A stretch of 45,375 bases of DNA. Source: Gnetum montanum (Eukaryota; Streptophyta; Gnetopsida; Gnetales; Gnetaceae). The notes beneath the pieces are model-generated. The model worked only from the letters and a program-made list of their open reading frames with translations. It was not told where the DNA came from and ran no database searches. Below, in pieces: positions 28,797-38,982 of the stretch. Location: NCBI GenBank assembly GCA_015680685.1, contig MNCI01030754.1, positions 408,046 through 453,420 of the forward strand. The letters are read 5' to 3'. Position numbers and translations under genes: made by a program. Within the stretch, counting starts at the first letter, position 1. Each line of letters begins with the position of its first letter.

Positions 28797-29270
28797 CAGG
28801 CAGTAGCCATAGTAGCCCTTGCATATCATCAACACCGGACCCTAGAGTCAAGAAATGGTAATCGCAAGTTAATACTCTCATCCATGAGAACCTGCCAAGG
28901 CATTAGGAGTTCACGAAAAACATGAAAAATGATCAAAACATAAGACAAGCAGTGGGGTGAGTCATGGAGAGAAATAGATGATGAGACAGGAGTGAGAATT
29001 GGGATACCGATTATCGGTCACATGAAACCTCGTGTGAAGTTGTAGTTAAGTGACCTGGTAGGATGTTTCCCAAGTTTAGACCCAAAACCAACCACATACA
29101 ATGACATCACAGCAACATGTGAAGGCCCATCCACCCACAAGAGTACAAGAATGTACCCATAGAGGACCACCACTCCAACATGCGTGAGAGAAAGGAAGTG
29201 AAATGGGACTAAGTTAGAGGGGACGAAGCAAGTCCCATAACTAGTGCTTGTGGCCCATGAGAGGCTGTCT

Positions 29271-29440
29271 AAGGGGTGTGCTTTGAATTCCCACATAGTG
29301 ATGATTTTATTATCATTATTATTATTATTTTGATGTTGTGGGAACCACACCATGCAAAGACCCATGCTTGGTTGCATGCATTCGACCAAGGGGTGTGCTT
29401 TCAATCCTCATTTTTTGGTGTTTTTGCAATGAGGGCCACA
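29271..29440 (-). repeat. Two-copy ~118-bp tandem block in the spacer of element C
   Basis: Each unit begins AAGGGGTGTGCTTT, continues with A/T-rich sequence, and ends in CCACA(C/T)CATGCAA. B has one such unit in the opposite written orientation (5114-5172), which is the same sense relative to its own genes. It is conserved between elements of different strand, so not random. Confidence 0.55.
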
Positions 29441-30140
29441 TCATGCAAGGTCAAATTGCCAATGAGCTTCCTTGTGGAAAAGAACTTGGAGTGGTAAGAA
29501 ACCCATGAGGACAATCTTGCAACCTAGGGGATAGAAAGGCATGACAAATGGTGCATTCCCCTTGAAGTCACACCTGATTCAAACCATTGGATCATCCCTA
29601 AGTCTGGGAACTACACAAGTCACACATTAATTAAAATGTTTTTAAGTGAAGGGGGTTTGCATGTGTCCAAAGGGAGGAAAACCATGGAGGGGATGAATGG
29701 GTAGATGACATGGACTCACTACCGATTTTATGACATAAAAGTAGATGTAATTTCCAAGAACAACAATGTGAGGGTGAGAGCGAGATCAAATAGGTGGACC
29801 ATTTCATGCGATCCATCGTAGCAAAAACCAACCGCACCATACATCGGATGACAATAAGAAAATTTATTAGCAACCAAATGGAAATTAAACATACACACAC
29901 ACATAAATAAGCAACAAAGAAATAGAAAAAGTAATTAAAGAAAGAAAAAATCTAGTAAGAATTGGCAAATGTACGAATGATGTTGAAAAACAAAAAGGTG
30001 TAAAATAAAAAGTTCCAAAAATAATGAGGAGCTTAGTAGAATGGATCAACATGGAGGATAATCTCCCCTACGACTAGACTAGAAGGAGGAGACTCAAAAA
30101 ATGGAACGAGGCTATCCCTGTGATGATGAGGTGGTAGCAC

Positions 30141-31310
30141 TGGTTTGGTGGAGTTCACAAAAAGGTTTTAATTATTGCTGATTGACCAACTACATTCTCA
30201 TGGGGTCCTCAAGTTTGTGTATAAGCAAGGCCCTGGATGGAAAGGTTTTAGAGACAATGTAAGGTCCTTCCCACAATGTTTGAAACTTGGTCGGTTGTGG
30301 TACATGTGTGGGGTTCCAGTAAAGTACTTTATCTTCACATCTAAATGTTACCTTTCGAATCCTTAGATCATGTCATTTTTTATCGTAGGCCTTGTGTATC
30401 TCATTTGCTGATAAGGCCACCAATCAATTCTCATCGAGCACATTTAGGTTGATAATTCATTCACGTTGTGCTAGTGGTAGGTTAAGACCCAAGTCACAGG
30501 CTGTAGATAGTATTCAGAGTTTTGCCTGGATTGGAAGTTTTAGTAGCTTACCGTACACTAACTCATAGGAAGAATAACCTATAGGAAGTTTCCAAATGGA
30601 GCGATAAGCCTAGAGGGCATCATTAAGTTTGGTGCTCCAATCCCTCCTATATTTATTAATGGTTCGAGTGAGTATTTTGGTGATCTTCCTATTGGTAACT
30701 TTGGCCTACCCATTGGCTTGGGGGTGATAAGGTGTTGTAAATTTATGGGTAGCCCCCAAGTGTTGCATGAGTTTACGAAAGGTGATGCTCGTGAAATGCG
30801 TTCCATTGTCTGAGATGAGTGCGTGTGGCACTCCAAACCTATTTACAATTTGTTGTTGGACAAATCACGTGGTAGTGTTTGAGCAACAATCAATAACAGC
30901 TGCCACCTCTGCCACTTTGCATAGTAGTCCACAGTGACGATGATGTATGTCTTCCCATTGGATAGGGGTGTGATGGGACCCATGAAGTCGATTCCTTAGA
31001 TGTCAAAGGGCTCCAGTGGTTGGATCCACTGTTGAGGTCCCTCCATTCGTGTAGCCATCCCACCATCTCTCTAGCATCATTCATAGGAGTGGGTGAACCA
31101 TTGTGCATCCCTAAAAATTGTAGGCTAGTAATATTCTACAAGCAGGATCTTAATGGCAGTGCATCGTCCAACATAGTGGCCCCCACAAGGATCCTCGTGA
31201 GCATCTTGGAGGACGCGCAGTGTATCAACATTAGGAACACACCATCGAACTAGGCCATCTACGCACACCTTATAAAGGTGGCCATTGATTTCCATGAAAT
31301 GCTTGGCCTT
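30141..31310 (-). pseudogene. Integrase of element C
   Basis: Zinc-binding HHCC: HEDPCGGHYVG (near 31170-31200) and the paired Cys at ECCQ-like wording (SYE-stop-CQRDGG). The core first Asp is in GIDFMGPITPLSNGKTY with VTVDYYAKW (30920-30985). The second Asp is in ALISDNGTHFTS (30800-30830). The third position reads ANG, stop, AKVTNRK, with AAA at 30700-30702 (Lys where Glu is expected). The C-terminal part has FRCEDKVLYWNPTHVPQPT and LWEGPYIV and ends near 30140, without a chromodomain. The open stretches 30579-30836 and 30890-31108 are shifted frames over this domain. Glu-to-Lys removes a metal ligand, so this copy is inactive. Confidence 0.8.
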
Positions 31311-31862
31311 ATGGAGAAACTGTTGTTTCTATCGATGGTCCCACTCGTTTGGCAATTCCTAGGTTGTGAGATAAGTGAGGATGTGGCTAAACCAAGGTGA
31401 TTCTTTGGGCACTTATGTCTCAATCGCTCCCGTGAAGAGGAGTTCATCTGAAAATTGGTCAGAGAGTGGCTCCTCATCTTTTGCATTATCCCATAGCAAC
31501 CAAGACAAGTGGTCAGTGACCACATTCTCGGTTCCCTTCCGGTCTATCATAGTGAGGTCAAATTCCTAAAGAATCACTAGCCATCATATGATACGAGGGC
31601 TCATCGTTAGTTTGTTCATCAAGAACTGGATGGCACTACGATTAGTATGCACAAACACCTTGTAACCAAGCACATAGTGTCAAACTTTTTCCAAGGTGAA
31701 CACCATCGCCATCAACTCTTTTTCAATGGTGGTGTAGTTAAGCTGAGCACCCACAATGCTATGGCTTGCACAATGAATATAGTATGGGCATTTCTAGTTA
31801 TTCCACTGTGTAAGCATGGCTCCCAATGCATAGTTGGATGCATCCATCATGATGTGGAAGGG
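31311..31862 (-). pseudogene. RNase H domain of element C
   Basis: The minus strand starts HIMMDASNYALGAMLTQW (Asp present), then SIVGAQLNYTTIEKELMAMV (Glu present), KVFVHTNRSAIQFLMNK, and RKGTENVVTDHLSWLLWDN. It is joined directly to RT fingers/palm because of the deletion at its upstream edge. The linker to integrase (31311-31480) follows. Stops and shifts are present. Confidence 0.75.
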
Positions 31863-32650
31863 CCAATTTTCTACTGGAAGATGATGAGGACAAGGCGTTG
31901 GAAAGTGGTAGGCGCATTACACAAGCCAAAGGGCATCTTTTTGTATGCGAAAGTTCCCCAGGGACTTATGAAGGTTGTCTTGGCCTAGTCTTCTGGCACA
32001 ATTTGGATTTGATTATAGCCGCTATAACCATCCAAAAAGCTATAATAATGATGCCCTGCAATGGTATCCAACACTTGGTCCACAAATGGGAGCAAGAAGT
32101 GATCTTTTTAGGTAGCCATATTGAGCAATTAGAAATCTATACAAACCCTCCATTTGCCACCCTTCTTTGGCACAATAATGAGTGAACTAATGCATTTGCT
32201 CTCAGAAATAGAGTATATGAACCCCACTTTCAGCAACTGCTCGATTTCATCTTTGATGACCTACTTCAATTTGGGGCTCAATCACCTTTGTGGTTATCGT
32301 TGTGGCTTCATGGAGGGGTTAATATAAATCTGATGTTGAAAAACCCTAGGATCAACTCCTATTAATTCAAGATACAACCATGCAAAAGCAGCATCCCATT
32401 TTTTTACCACCTTTAGCAACTTCCTCTTTTGTTCAGGAGCAAGGGTGGCATTAATGATCACTAGTTTCCCATTATGCAAAAATTCATATTCTAAGTGGGC
32501 CGGTAAGGGTTTGAGTTCCAAGGGCTCTTGTTTAAAACTTTCAAGGATTTGTAACTTTTCCCAATCATCACAATCATCAATAATGGATACTTGTTGATGA
32601 ACCTCTTCCAAATCATCCATGCTTTCTATGTAGGTGCGTAAAAGCTCCTC
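31863..32650 (-). pseudogene. Reverse transcriptase of element C, catalytic block deleted
   Basis: The open stretch 32294-32668 carries the linker and KQEPLELKPLPAHLEYEF, INATLAPEQKRKLLKVV, IGVDPRVFQHQIYI. Downstream: LLKVGFIYSISES, IIVPKKGGKWRVCIDF, FLLPFVDQVLDTIAGHHYYS, DGYSGYNQIQI (first catalytic Asp region), [20 protein letters not shown]. Immediately after this, at 31861-31876, the sequence jumps to RNase H. About 490 bp present in D (14840-15330) are missing, including the FMDD box. The deletion was not visible as a frameshift alone; it removes the active site, so RT is certainly dead. Confidence 0.85.
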
Positions 32651-32859
32651 AGATGGTTCCATGCACAAAGTGCTACTAGCAGGATTAGTGGTTAGCCATT
32701 GGGTGCCTTCTTGATTTGTGGCTGCTACGTATAAGCATTGTTGAACTTGCGATTCCTTGGTACACCAACTGCATGCTTGAGTAGATGTCCCCTTAGCAGA
32801 CTAGAACTGTTGCACATAGTTGCACCTGGAGTCATTGTACACGATGCATGGAACGTGAT

Positions 32860-33240
32860 TTTTCTCGATCTTCCCAAAAGGATTTTCCTTTGAAATTTCA
32901 AGGGAAAGATCATAGAGTCCCAATCTTGCATCCACCATGCTCAGCTAGGCTCTTCCCATTATGATGGGGAAGTTCCCCTTGCAATTCTGAACACTTATGA
33001 TGAGGAAGTTAGCAAGATAGGACCACCCACAAATAGTGGTCACAATGTCTTCCACTAATCCCAAGGGAACAGTAATGGATTGGTCTACCAGCTTGAGCTG
33101 AATGTTACTCTTCTTCAATGGGGGTAGGTTACAAGTATTGTACATGTCATGTAAAATCAAGTTGACTCCTGACCCCGAATCTAGAAGAGTTTTACATGGC
33201 TCATTTCCTGCCACCTGAAGATATATGAGGGGGCTTCCTG
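32860..33240 (-). pseudogene. Aspartic protease of element C (active-site motif intact)
   Basis: The open stretch 32945-33214 reads MAGNEPCKTLLDSGSGVNLI, with Asp-Ser-Gly at 33173-33181. Then MYNTCNLPPLKKSNIQLKLV, SITVPLGLVEDIVTTICGW and NCKGNFPIIMGRA. The continuation (to ~32860) is in another phase. Of the three proteases in the window only this keeps D-S-G. It would cleave Gag-Pol. Domain length (~120 residues) is usual for gypsy proteases. Confidence 0.8.
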
Positions 33241-35780
33241 GATCAGTTAATTTCTGGGGAAGATGACTTGCCTTTATCTAGTTGATCACGACATGTGTGA
33301 GCATGACTGTTTGTATGTTGAAGGGTGTTTGGTTTGAAGGCTACTCGAAGGGTGGAACAGTGGAGGCAGTTTGAGGTTCAGAGGCACTAGCAACAGGTGT
33401 GTGTGAGGGTATGCTTAGGTTATTGGGCCAAAAAAAGAGATGTTTCCGTAGTTTGGCTTCTGGTCCACTTGGCTGAGGAGCTGGTTATAGGTTGATAGCC
33501 CTTGTAGCATAGGTGGTATTTCCCCCTGCATAGGTGGAGTAGGTGGTAGCTGAGTGGGGTGCTGCTAAGTAGGGATGGCAGGATAAGGTGATGGAGGATA
33601 GTAGAGGTATGGGCTCTTCCCCTAGGTGATAGAGATTGTGGTCAGAAATATTCCAGGGGGTGGTAATAATTTTGAAAGGTCACGTGACTAGAAGAGTCCC
33701 CCGGGGAGACTGGTTGCTGAACATAGTACCCATATGGATCGGGTTGTCAGTAAGGGTACTGCTACCTTAGAGGTGGCATCCCCCATGCTTGTGGGTGCTA
33801 CCATTGCTGGAAGTATTTGTAAGGTTGCAGCGAGGCTCCACTTGGATAATATCCTTGCTACTAGTGGAACTGCCTGAGATTGCCTTATGGGTAAGACAAC
33901 CTTCAGGGTGTTTGCCTCTTTGCTAAGCACAGATTCAACACATACACCCTAGACTCTTGTAGATGTGACCCCATGGGATAACACCCCTTAGGATGTTCGT
34001 ATTGGCATATGTCACATTCGTCATCTCCTTTTGCATCAGAGTTTGCAACCTATTCTGCTACAACAACTTTGCCCTTACATTTATGGTGGGCCCGTTCAGC
34101 TTCCTTCCTTCTACGTCGATCATGATCATTACCTTGTTCTCTAGACTCCTTTGCGATTTTCAGAATACTTTGAAATTTTTTGAGCAAAGAGTCCAACATC
34201 TTGTCAACCTTTGCTGATATTTCAGAAGAAAATTTTTGTAGGGGCAAGGTTTTACTGTTCACCACTGCATCTAGTGGTGATTCCTCCTCATCCTCACAAA
34301 ACCGAGCTTTCCTTTTTTTGATGGAGGGATCTCGATTAAACTCTTATGCACTGTCCTTCTTCCTAAGTTCCCCCTCTTCTTTAGCCACTTTCTCAATTAA
34401 GCACTATAATTGGTGGGCTCTTAGTTTTGATATTCATCCTTGGGCATACATGCTAAGGGTCTTTCTAGTTTCAAAGTAAAGCCCATCAATGATATGACAA
34501 AGTTGTGCCCGTTGAGAGTAGCCATGACTAGGGCATCGATGTAATAGTGAGTAGTATCTGCTCATGGCTACATCCAAGGGTTCATTACCATCTTGCTTCC
34601 ATCCTTGGATTTGGCATCTTAGGTTTGCCACTCTAAAGTAGGTTTGATACTTGTCATTGAAGATTTCTAGCATCGTACTCCATCTCCTAATTGATTCCAG
34701 CTCCAAAGACTGGTACCAGCTTTCTACTTCTTTGACGAGTATGCGAGGGAACAACATGAGTTTTTTCCAATCATTATCAATGTTCAATAGGGTGCAAGCA
34801 TCATGAAATGCTTGCAAGTGAGTCTACGAATCACAATTATATCCCCCTTCAAATCTGGGGATGTTGTTCATGTTAATGCACTAGATCTGACTATCTTTTA
34901 AGTGGCTACTAGGTATTTGGACTGTCTCGATGATATGGAGGATTCTTCGAGTAGCCAACAATGGTTCATCTAAGTCATAGTCCTACTAAAAGCCACGATG
35001 TCTATGATGAGTTCGGCTACCTCTTCTTTCTTGACGGTGAGGCCTGCGTGATTGGTCATGCGCTCCCCCACATTGTTCCCTTCGATCCCTACAACCATCA
35101 TCATCTTGCTCCTTTCTATCGCAATCCCGATCGGATTTGAAACTAGATGAAGGTAGAGGGGAGCGAGAGGATGGAGAAGAGGAAGAAGAATTGCGATCGC
35201 CTCGACATTGATCTTCCCCTTTACTTTGATGAAGGCCCCAATCTTCATGCCCATCTCTACTTGTGCCATGACCTCTCCTGCATGACCCTCCATCCTCCTA
35301 GGGGTCCTGGTCACTTAATTACTTGTTTTGAATGATGGACTGAATGATTTGATGCTCTAGAGAAAGTTCAGCCAAATGGGAATCATGAAAGATAGGTTCC
35401 CCATCATCCTGTAGTCCTTACAAGAATAAAGAGTTAGTGAACTGTTTCCCCTTCATGTGTTCATACCGTTCTACCTACTGCTGGTCCCATACAGGTTGGG
35501 CTTCAATTGGACGATAGTCCCAGTAGTCATGGTCCTCCATGACGTACTCCACACTATGGTCCTAAATGCCTAGTCTGGCAAGATTGTGAAATAGCATTCC
35601 AGGAGCCAATCGGTCAAGCGGTAGTATGATGTTGCCTTCCATGTCCTGCCAACGTAGATGCTCATCCTGATGTAGGATAAAGGTGAAGTCGAGGATATAT
35701 TCATCTGGATGCGTGTATACCACTCGACATTCTTAGGGCATTGGTGGGTTGGATTCATCTTGCCTGTGAGAAGAAGACAT
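33241..35780 (-). pseudogene. gag of element C
   Basis: It starts at ATG 35780 (MSSSHRQDESNPPMP). The capsid domain is at 34434-34817: MQAFHDACTLLNIDNDW, VESWYQSLELESIRRWSTML, FNDKYQTYFRVANLRCQIQG, PLDVAMSRYYSLLHRCPSHG. It is followed by a Lys/Arg-rich helix (34050-34265) and a zinc-knuckle-like CDICQYEHPKGCYPMG. A proline-rich tail with AWGMPPLR and QPDPYGYYVQQPVS (33690-33830) closes it. A Ser/Arg-rich low-complexity region lies at 35000-35310 before the capsid domain. Several stops interrupt it. Gag forms the particle and binds RNA. Confidence 0.8.
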
Positions 35781-35925
35781 GTTGGATGTTAGATAATGCA
35801 CTAATCGGTGTACCTTACTTTTTACTTAGGCTGCCTACGATGCATAGATTATACTATCTTGGGTCTATTCCAACAACGTGAATGATAATTTTTCTAAGGT
35901 TAGATGGCACATGTAAGACTAACAG

Positions 35926-35943
35926 TCCCCGACAACGGCGTCA
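35926..35943 (-). other. Primer binding site of element C (tRNA-Asp type)
   Basis: The minus strand reads TGACGCCGTTGTCGGGGA one base after the LTR end, complementary to the tRNA-Asp 3' end with two mismatches. Confidence 0.88.
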
Positions 35944-35944
35944 A

Positions 35945-36822
35945 TGATGAGTAGTGAGGTATGCCTACGCCCAACCATGTGAATCACGGGCATTCACACG
36001 TGACTTGGTCGAATTCCGTAGACTGTAAGCACTTTGCATACACCAATACCCTAACCAGCAAAACCTTGTGTTAGAATGGTTGTTGTATTCCCAACCTTAC
36101 TTGTGATGTGTCTGATTGTGATGGTTAAGTGAGATCGAGGAAAATGATTTTTATGGCTTTTTTACTTATATTCTAGGGTCTAATGCTTGGAATAAAGTGT
36201 AAGAAATGGGATATTATGTAATTTATAATTATCCTAATCTATCTCTTAACTCTCCCTAGCATAAGTATCCGATCCCATATTCTGTACACATCCTGAGCAT
36301 CCCCTAACCACTACTGGGCTTCTAGATGTTAAGCACCACTAGGTTGCCAAGTGTTGGGTTTACGTTCGAGATGGTCGTACTTATGTTTTTTACAAGCTAT
36401 AAAAGAGCGATAACGATTAAAGTAATAACAATGAAAACTTAAGGAATTATTAAAGCATAAAAATATTAAACTATTGCATGCTCAAATGACTAAGTCCAAT
36501 TGCTGCAAGGAATGCTTGAAAAGCTTGTCTTTATTGTCATTCACACAAATGGGCTCAAATACATTAGTGCTCGAATAAAGAGCTGGACATCTTTCTCACA
36601 CCTATTGCGGGCACTTGGAAAATATTTTAACTCTCGCAGAGAAAAACTGCAATAGCTTTGCTACAACTGCCAAAAAGGTACCTAAGTGTGGCAGAAGCAC
36701 ACTTATTTATAGGCTAGAACAGGCTCCGCATAAACGGGGCCATGTAGACGCATGGATAGATGCATCGACGAGGCCTCGTATAGATGGCCTAGTCGACGCA
36801 TCAACTGTTTAGCGCTTCATCA
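35945..36822 (-). repeat. 5' LTR of element C
   Basis: On the plus strand TGATGAGTAG...GCGCTTCATCA; TATAAATAAG on the minus strand at 36702-36711. It pairs with 24487-25391. TACAT follows at 36823-36827. Confidence 0.93.
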
Positions 36823-36827
36823 TACAT
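36823..36827. repeat. Target-site duplication TACAT, right copy (element C)
   Basis: Matches 24482-24486 exactly. Confidence 0.92.
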
Positions 36828-37056
36828 AAACAGACACATCATTCACATCATTGGAAGACTATTTTGGGGTTTTGGTTTCTATTTTTTAACTATGTTTGCT
36901 ACTAAAAAGATCATGTTCATGGTTAATATATTCTTGTTATCATTTATGACATGACATGAGAGTAGGTTGATTATTGAGTACAAGTGTTGAAGTTGATCCC
37001 TAATAGGAAAAAAACTACATAATTTTTTTGTATTTTTACAAAAGAAGTGAGTGCTT
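36828..37056. other. Short AT-rich spacer between elements C and E
   Basis: 229 bp with no ORF, repeat or domain recognised. It is probably continuous with the spacer left of C (22996-24486). Confidence 0.6.
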
Positions 37057-37061
37057 AGGTC
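37057..37061. repeat. Target-site duplication AGGTC, left copy (element E)
   Basis: Right partner AGGTT at 43068-43072 differs by one C/T change, as expected for an old 5-bp duplication. Confidence 0.75.
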
Positions 37062-37513
37062 TGTTACAAAGTATAATGTAGGAAAAATTCTAGATTAAAT
37101 AGTGGTACCATGCAAAAAATGCTAAAAATAAAAATGATATAGTGAAGGAAAAATGTAGGAAAAATTTAGAGATTTTTATGATTCAAAAAAGCACTCCATA
37201 CAGTAAGCACATAACATAATGATTTACGTGGAAATTCTGCACGAGAAAAACCATGGGAAAGAACTCAAAGCTTTTTATTTATTCAAGGGGCAAAAGAATT
37301 GATTATTACAACCAACCTCCGAAGCACCTTATATAGGTTTAGGATTTTAAGCCAATGCATAGTTAGCTTCCTAACACCTCATTACTTTTTTTTTCCCATT
37401 CACAACTTTCCTTTTTTTACATAGCTTCCCTTCACAACACACTTGTTATTTTTATATAAAAATGTCAACATTAAAACATATTGGTATAACAAATTTCGCT
37501 TCACATATCAACA
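37062..37513 (-). repeat. 3' LTR of element E
   Basis: On the plus strand TGTTACAAAG...CATATCAACA, i.e. minus TGTTGATATG...TTTGTAACA. The CTTATATAGG stretch at 37330-37340, shared with the other LTR (near 42888), probably contains the TATA box of the minus-strand promoter (CCTATATAAG). Confidence 0.88.
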
Positions 37514-37524
37514 CTCTTCCTATT
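37514..37524 (-). other. Polypurine tract of element E
   Basis: The minus strand reads AATAGGAAGAG directly before the TGTTGA start of the 3' LTR. Confidence 0.65.
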
Positions 37525-38016
37525 AAAGATAAATTTGGTATGTCTTCAAATTTTCTAGCAAGAGATGTAATACTTTTCAAATGTTGTAAATCAAGTCTCC
37601 AAGTGTATGCCCCTACAACATAATTGATGTTTTATTTCAACAACTATCTTTGTCAAGAAATATCCTGCACACATTTAACTTCCTATCTACAATTTTCTAT
37701 GTAATGAAATGGTGCATCACATCAATATGTTTTTTTTTGAGCATGATAAGCAACATTCTTGGCCAAGTGAATAGTAATATGATTATCACAATAAATGATG
37801 TATTATGCTTGTTTCAACCCAAACCAATAATGCAACCATTTCAACTAACTCATCTCCTTGGTTGCTTCTACCAAAGCTATATATTCTGACTTAGTAGTAG
37901 ATAATGCAACATCTCTTTACAATTGAGACATCCAAAAGTGGATTTTCTACTATCTTTCCATGTTGCATAATTTGCATCCCCATAGCCAATAGCATTCAAA
38001 GTGATGTTACCATAAC
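37525..38016 (-). pseudogene. RNase H domain of element E
   Basis: The minus strand begins DANYATWKDSRKSTFGCLN, the copia DADxAGD..KRRSTTGY region, then SEYIALVEATKE-like wording, CDNHITIHLAKN and AQKKHIDVMHHF. These are the usual acidic-site blocks and the KHIDVRYHF end. Frames shift several times. It degraded the RNA template in the live element. It is separated from RT by solo LTR F, which interrupts just before DANYA. Confidence 0.8.
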
Positions 38017-38021
38017 ATAAG
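38017..38021. repeat. Target-site duplication ATAAG, left copy (solo LTR F)
   Basis: Identical to 38978-38982. It proves F is an insertion into E, later reduced by LTR-LTR recombination. Confidence 0.93.
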
Positions 38022-38977
38022 TGATGAGTCATGGTCTGTTAGGTCCTGTTATCAAACCCCTATTATCGGATCCCTGATATTAGGTATAGGATACCAGGTC
38101 TGATAGGTCCCAATATCAGACCCCTGTTATCGGACCCCTGTTATCTAATGGGTCGTGATATTGCGTATGCGATATCGGGGCCTACCTAAGCGATATCGAA
38201 CATCTGATATTGGGACCTATCTCATTATCTATAAATAAGAGGTGGCGCAGTTGGTTTTGGTATTAGTTCTTAGTCCCTTACCCAAACTCTTGCATTTTTT
38301 CCTTCTTAGAGTTAGAATTATTTCTCAGTGCATGCCCGTAGTGTGATGATTGTAATTGTATGATATCCTTTATTCGAGTGTGACGTACTTGGACACACAC
38401 ATGACCAGAAATAAAGATCGATATTACTTCATCATTGCAACATTCACTTAGTTTAAATTACTTAATTAATTATTATTTCCGTAGTTAATATCTCTTCACC
38501 CTAAACTCCTTAACGCGGGATGAGTACTACTTAATCACAAGCATTTAAGTGTGACTACTTGGTAACCCAGTAGCGTACCTAGGATCTGTGCTTGGTAATC
38601 CCAGTGGTAGTCATGCATGAGGTCCAAGATGTGTATAGATGATTAAGGAATAGATGCTCATTGTACTTAGGCTAGTTTAGATTCTCTCCCCCTATTTCCT
38701 CTTAGCATAACTCTCTCTCCCTTTTCCTCTTAGCTTAGTTAAAGTTATTTCCCATTACCTTTAGGAGTAGCATTAGTTAGGAACATATCATACACCTCAC
38801 TTTGGACTAAACCATATGTGACAAAGCAATTACTAGCCTAGGTGGAAAGACATCGAACTACGATTAACGAGTAACTATCTAGATACCACAACTAGCCTAT
38901 CTACGGAGTTTGATCGGATCATGCGTGAAAAGCTCGTATTCGTATGGTTGAGTGTAGGGGTACCTCGCCACTCATCA
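38022..38977 (+). repeat. Solo LTR F (same family as element B)
   Basis: 956 bp, TGATGAGTCA...CTCATCA, with no primer site after it and perfect ATAAG on both sides. TATAAATAAG is at 38230-38239. The body matches B's LTRs (GAGTTAGAATTATTTCT, TTGGTAACCCAGTA, TAGGGGTACCTCGCC). U3 before TATA is ~130 bp longer than in B and is built of repeats of CCCCTGTTATCGGA and GATATC words. A solo LTR with intact flanking repeats arises when the two LTRs of one element recombine and delete the inside. Confidence 0.93.
38055..38225 (+). promoter_or_regulatory. Repeat-rich U3 of solo LTR F
   Basis: Direct and inverted repeats of ATCGGACCCCTGTTATC-type words, plus the palindromic ATTGCGTATGCGATATC and AGCGATATCGAACATCTGAT, fill the stretch directly upstream of TATA. 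The GATATC/GCGATAT words are shared with U3 of B (1625-1680). Arrays of short repeats in U3 are usually transcription-factor sites (family knowledge). Confidence 0.5.
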
Positions 38978-38982
38978 ATAAG
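38978..38982. repeat. Target-site duplication ATAAG, right copy (solo LTR F)
   Basis: Matches 38017-38021. Confidence 0.93.

Larger units (their letters stand above)
27992..30140 (-). other. Spacer between integrase and extra ORF in element C
   Basis: 2.1 kb without a believable gene. Open stretches here (e.g. 28238-28687, 29018-29404, minus) lack counterparts in D and are chance frames. It holds two copies of an AAGGGGTGTGCTTT...CCACA(C/T)CATGCAA block (29271-29358 and 29389-29440, period ~118 bp), also seen singly in B, and the CTATGGGGAGGACCTA motif (28781-28796 minus). A (TTA)n-like run sits at 29308-29332. Confidence 0.55.
24487..36822 (-). mobile_element. Element C: complete-length Ty3/gypsy (Athila/Tat-like) retrotransposon with extra ORF
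   Basis: A 12,336-bp element with LTRs of 878 bp (5', 35945-36822) and 905 bp (3', 24487-25391), a tRNA-Asp primer site, a polypurine tract and a perfect TACAT duplication. Minus-strand order: gag, protease, RT, RNase H, integrase, 2.1-kb spacer, extra ORF. The LTRs are ~93-95% alike by eye, so it is younger than D. It is nevertheless dead: RT lacks its catalytic block through an internal deletion at 31861-31876, the integrase Glu is a Lys, and all frames have stops. It is the best template for annotating A, B and D. Confidence 0.93.

Noticed and set aside
28238-29404. Minus-strand hydrophobic frames of 95-149 codons in the spacer of C as a possible envelope protein
   Set aside because: No counterpart in the spacers of B or D. 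Hydrophobicity follows from T-rich noncoding DNA, and overlapping frames look alike.
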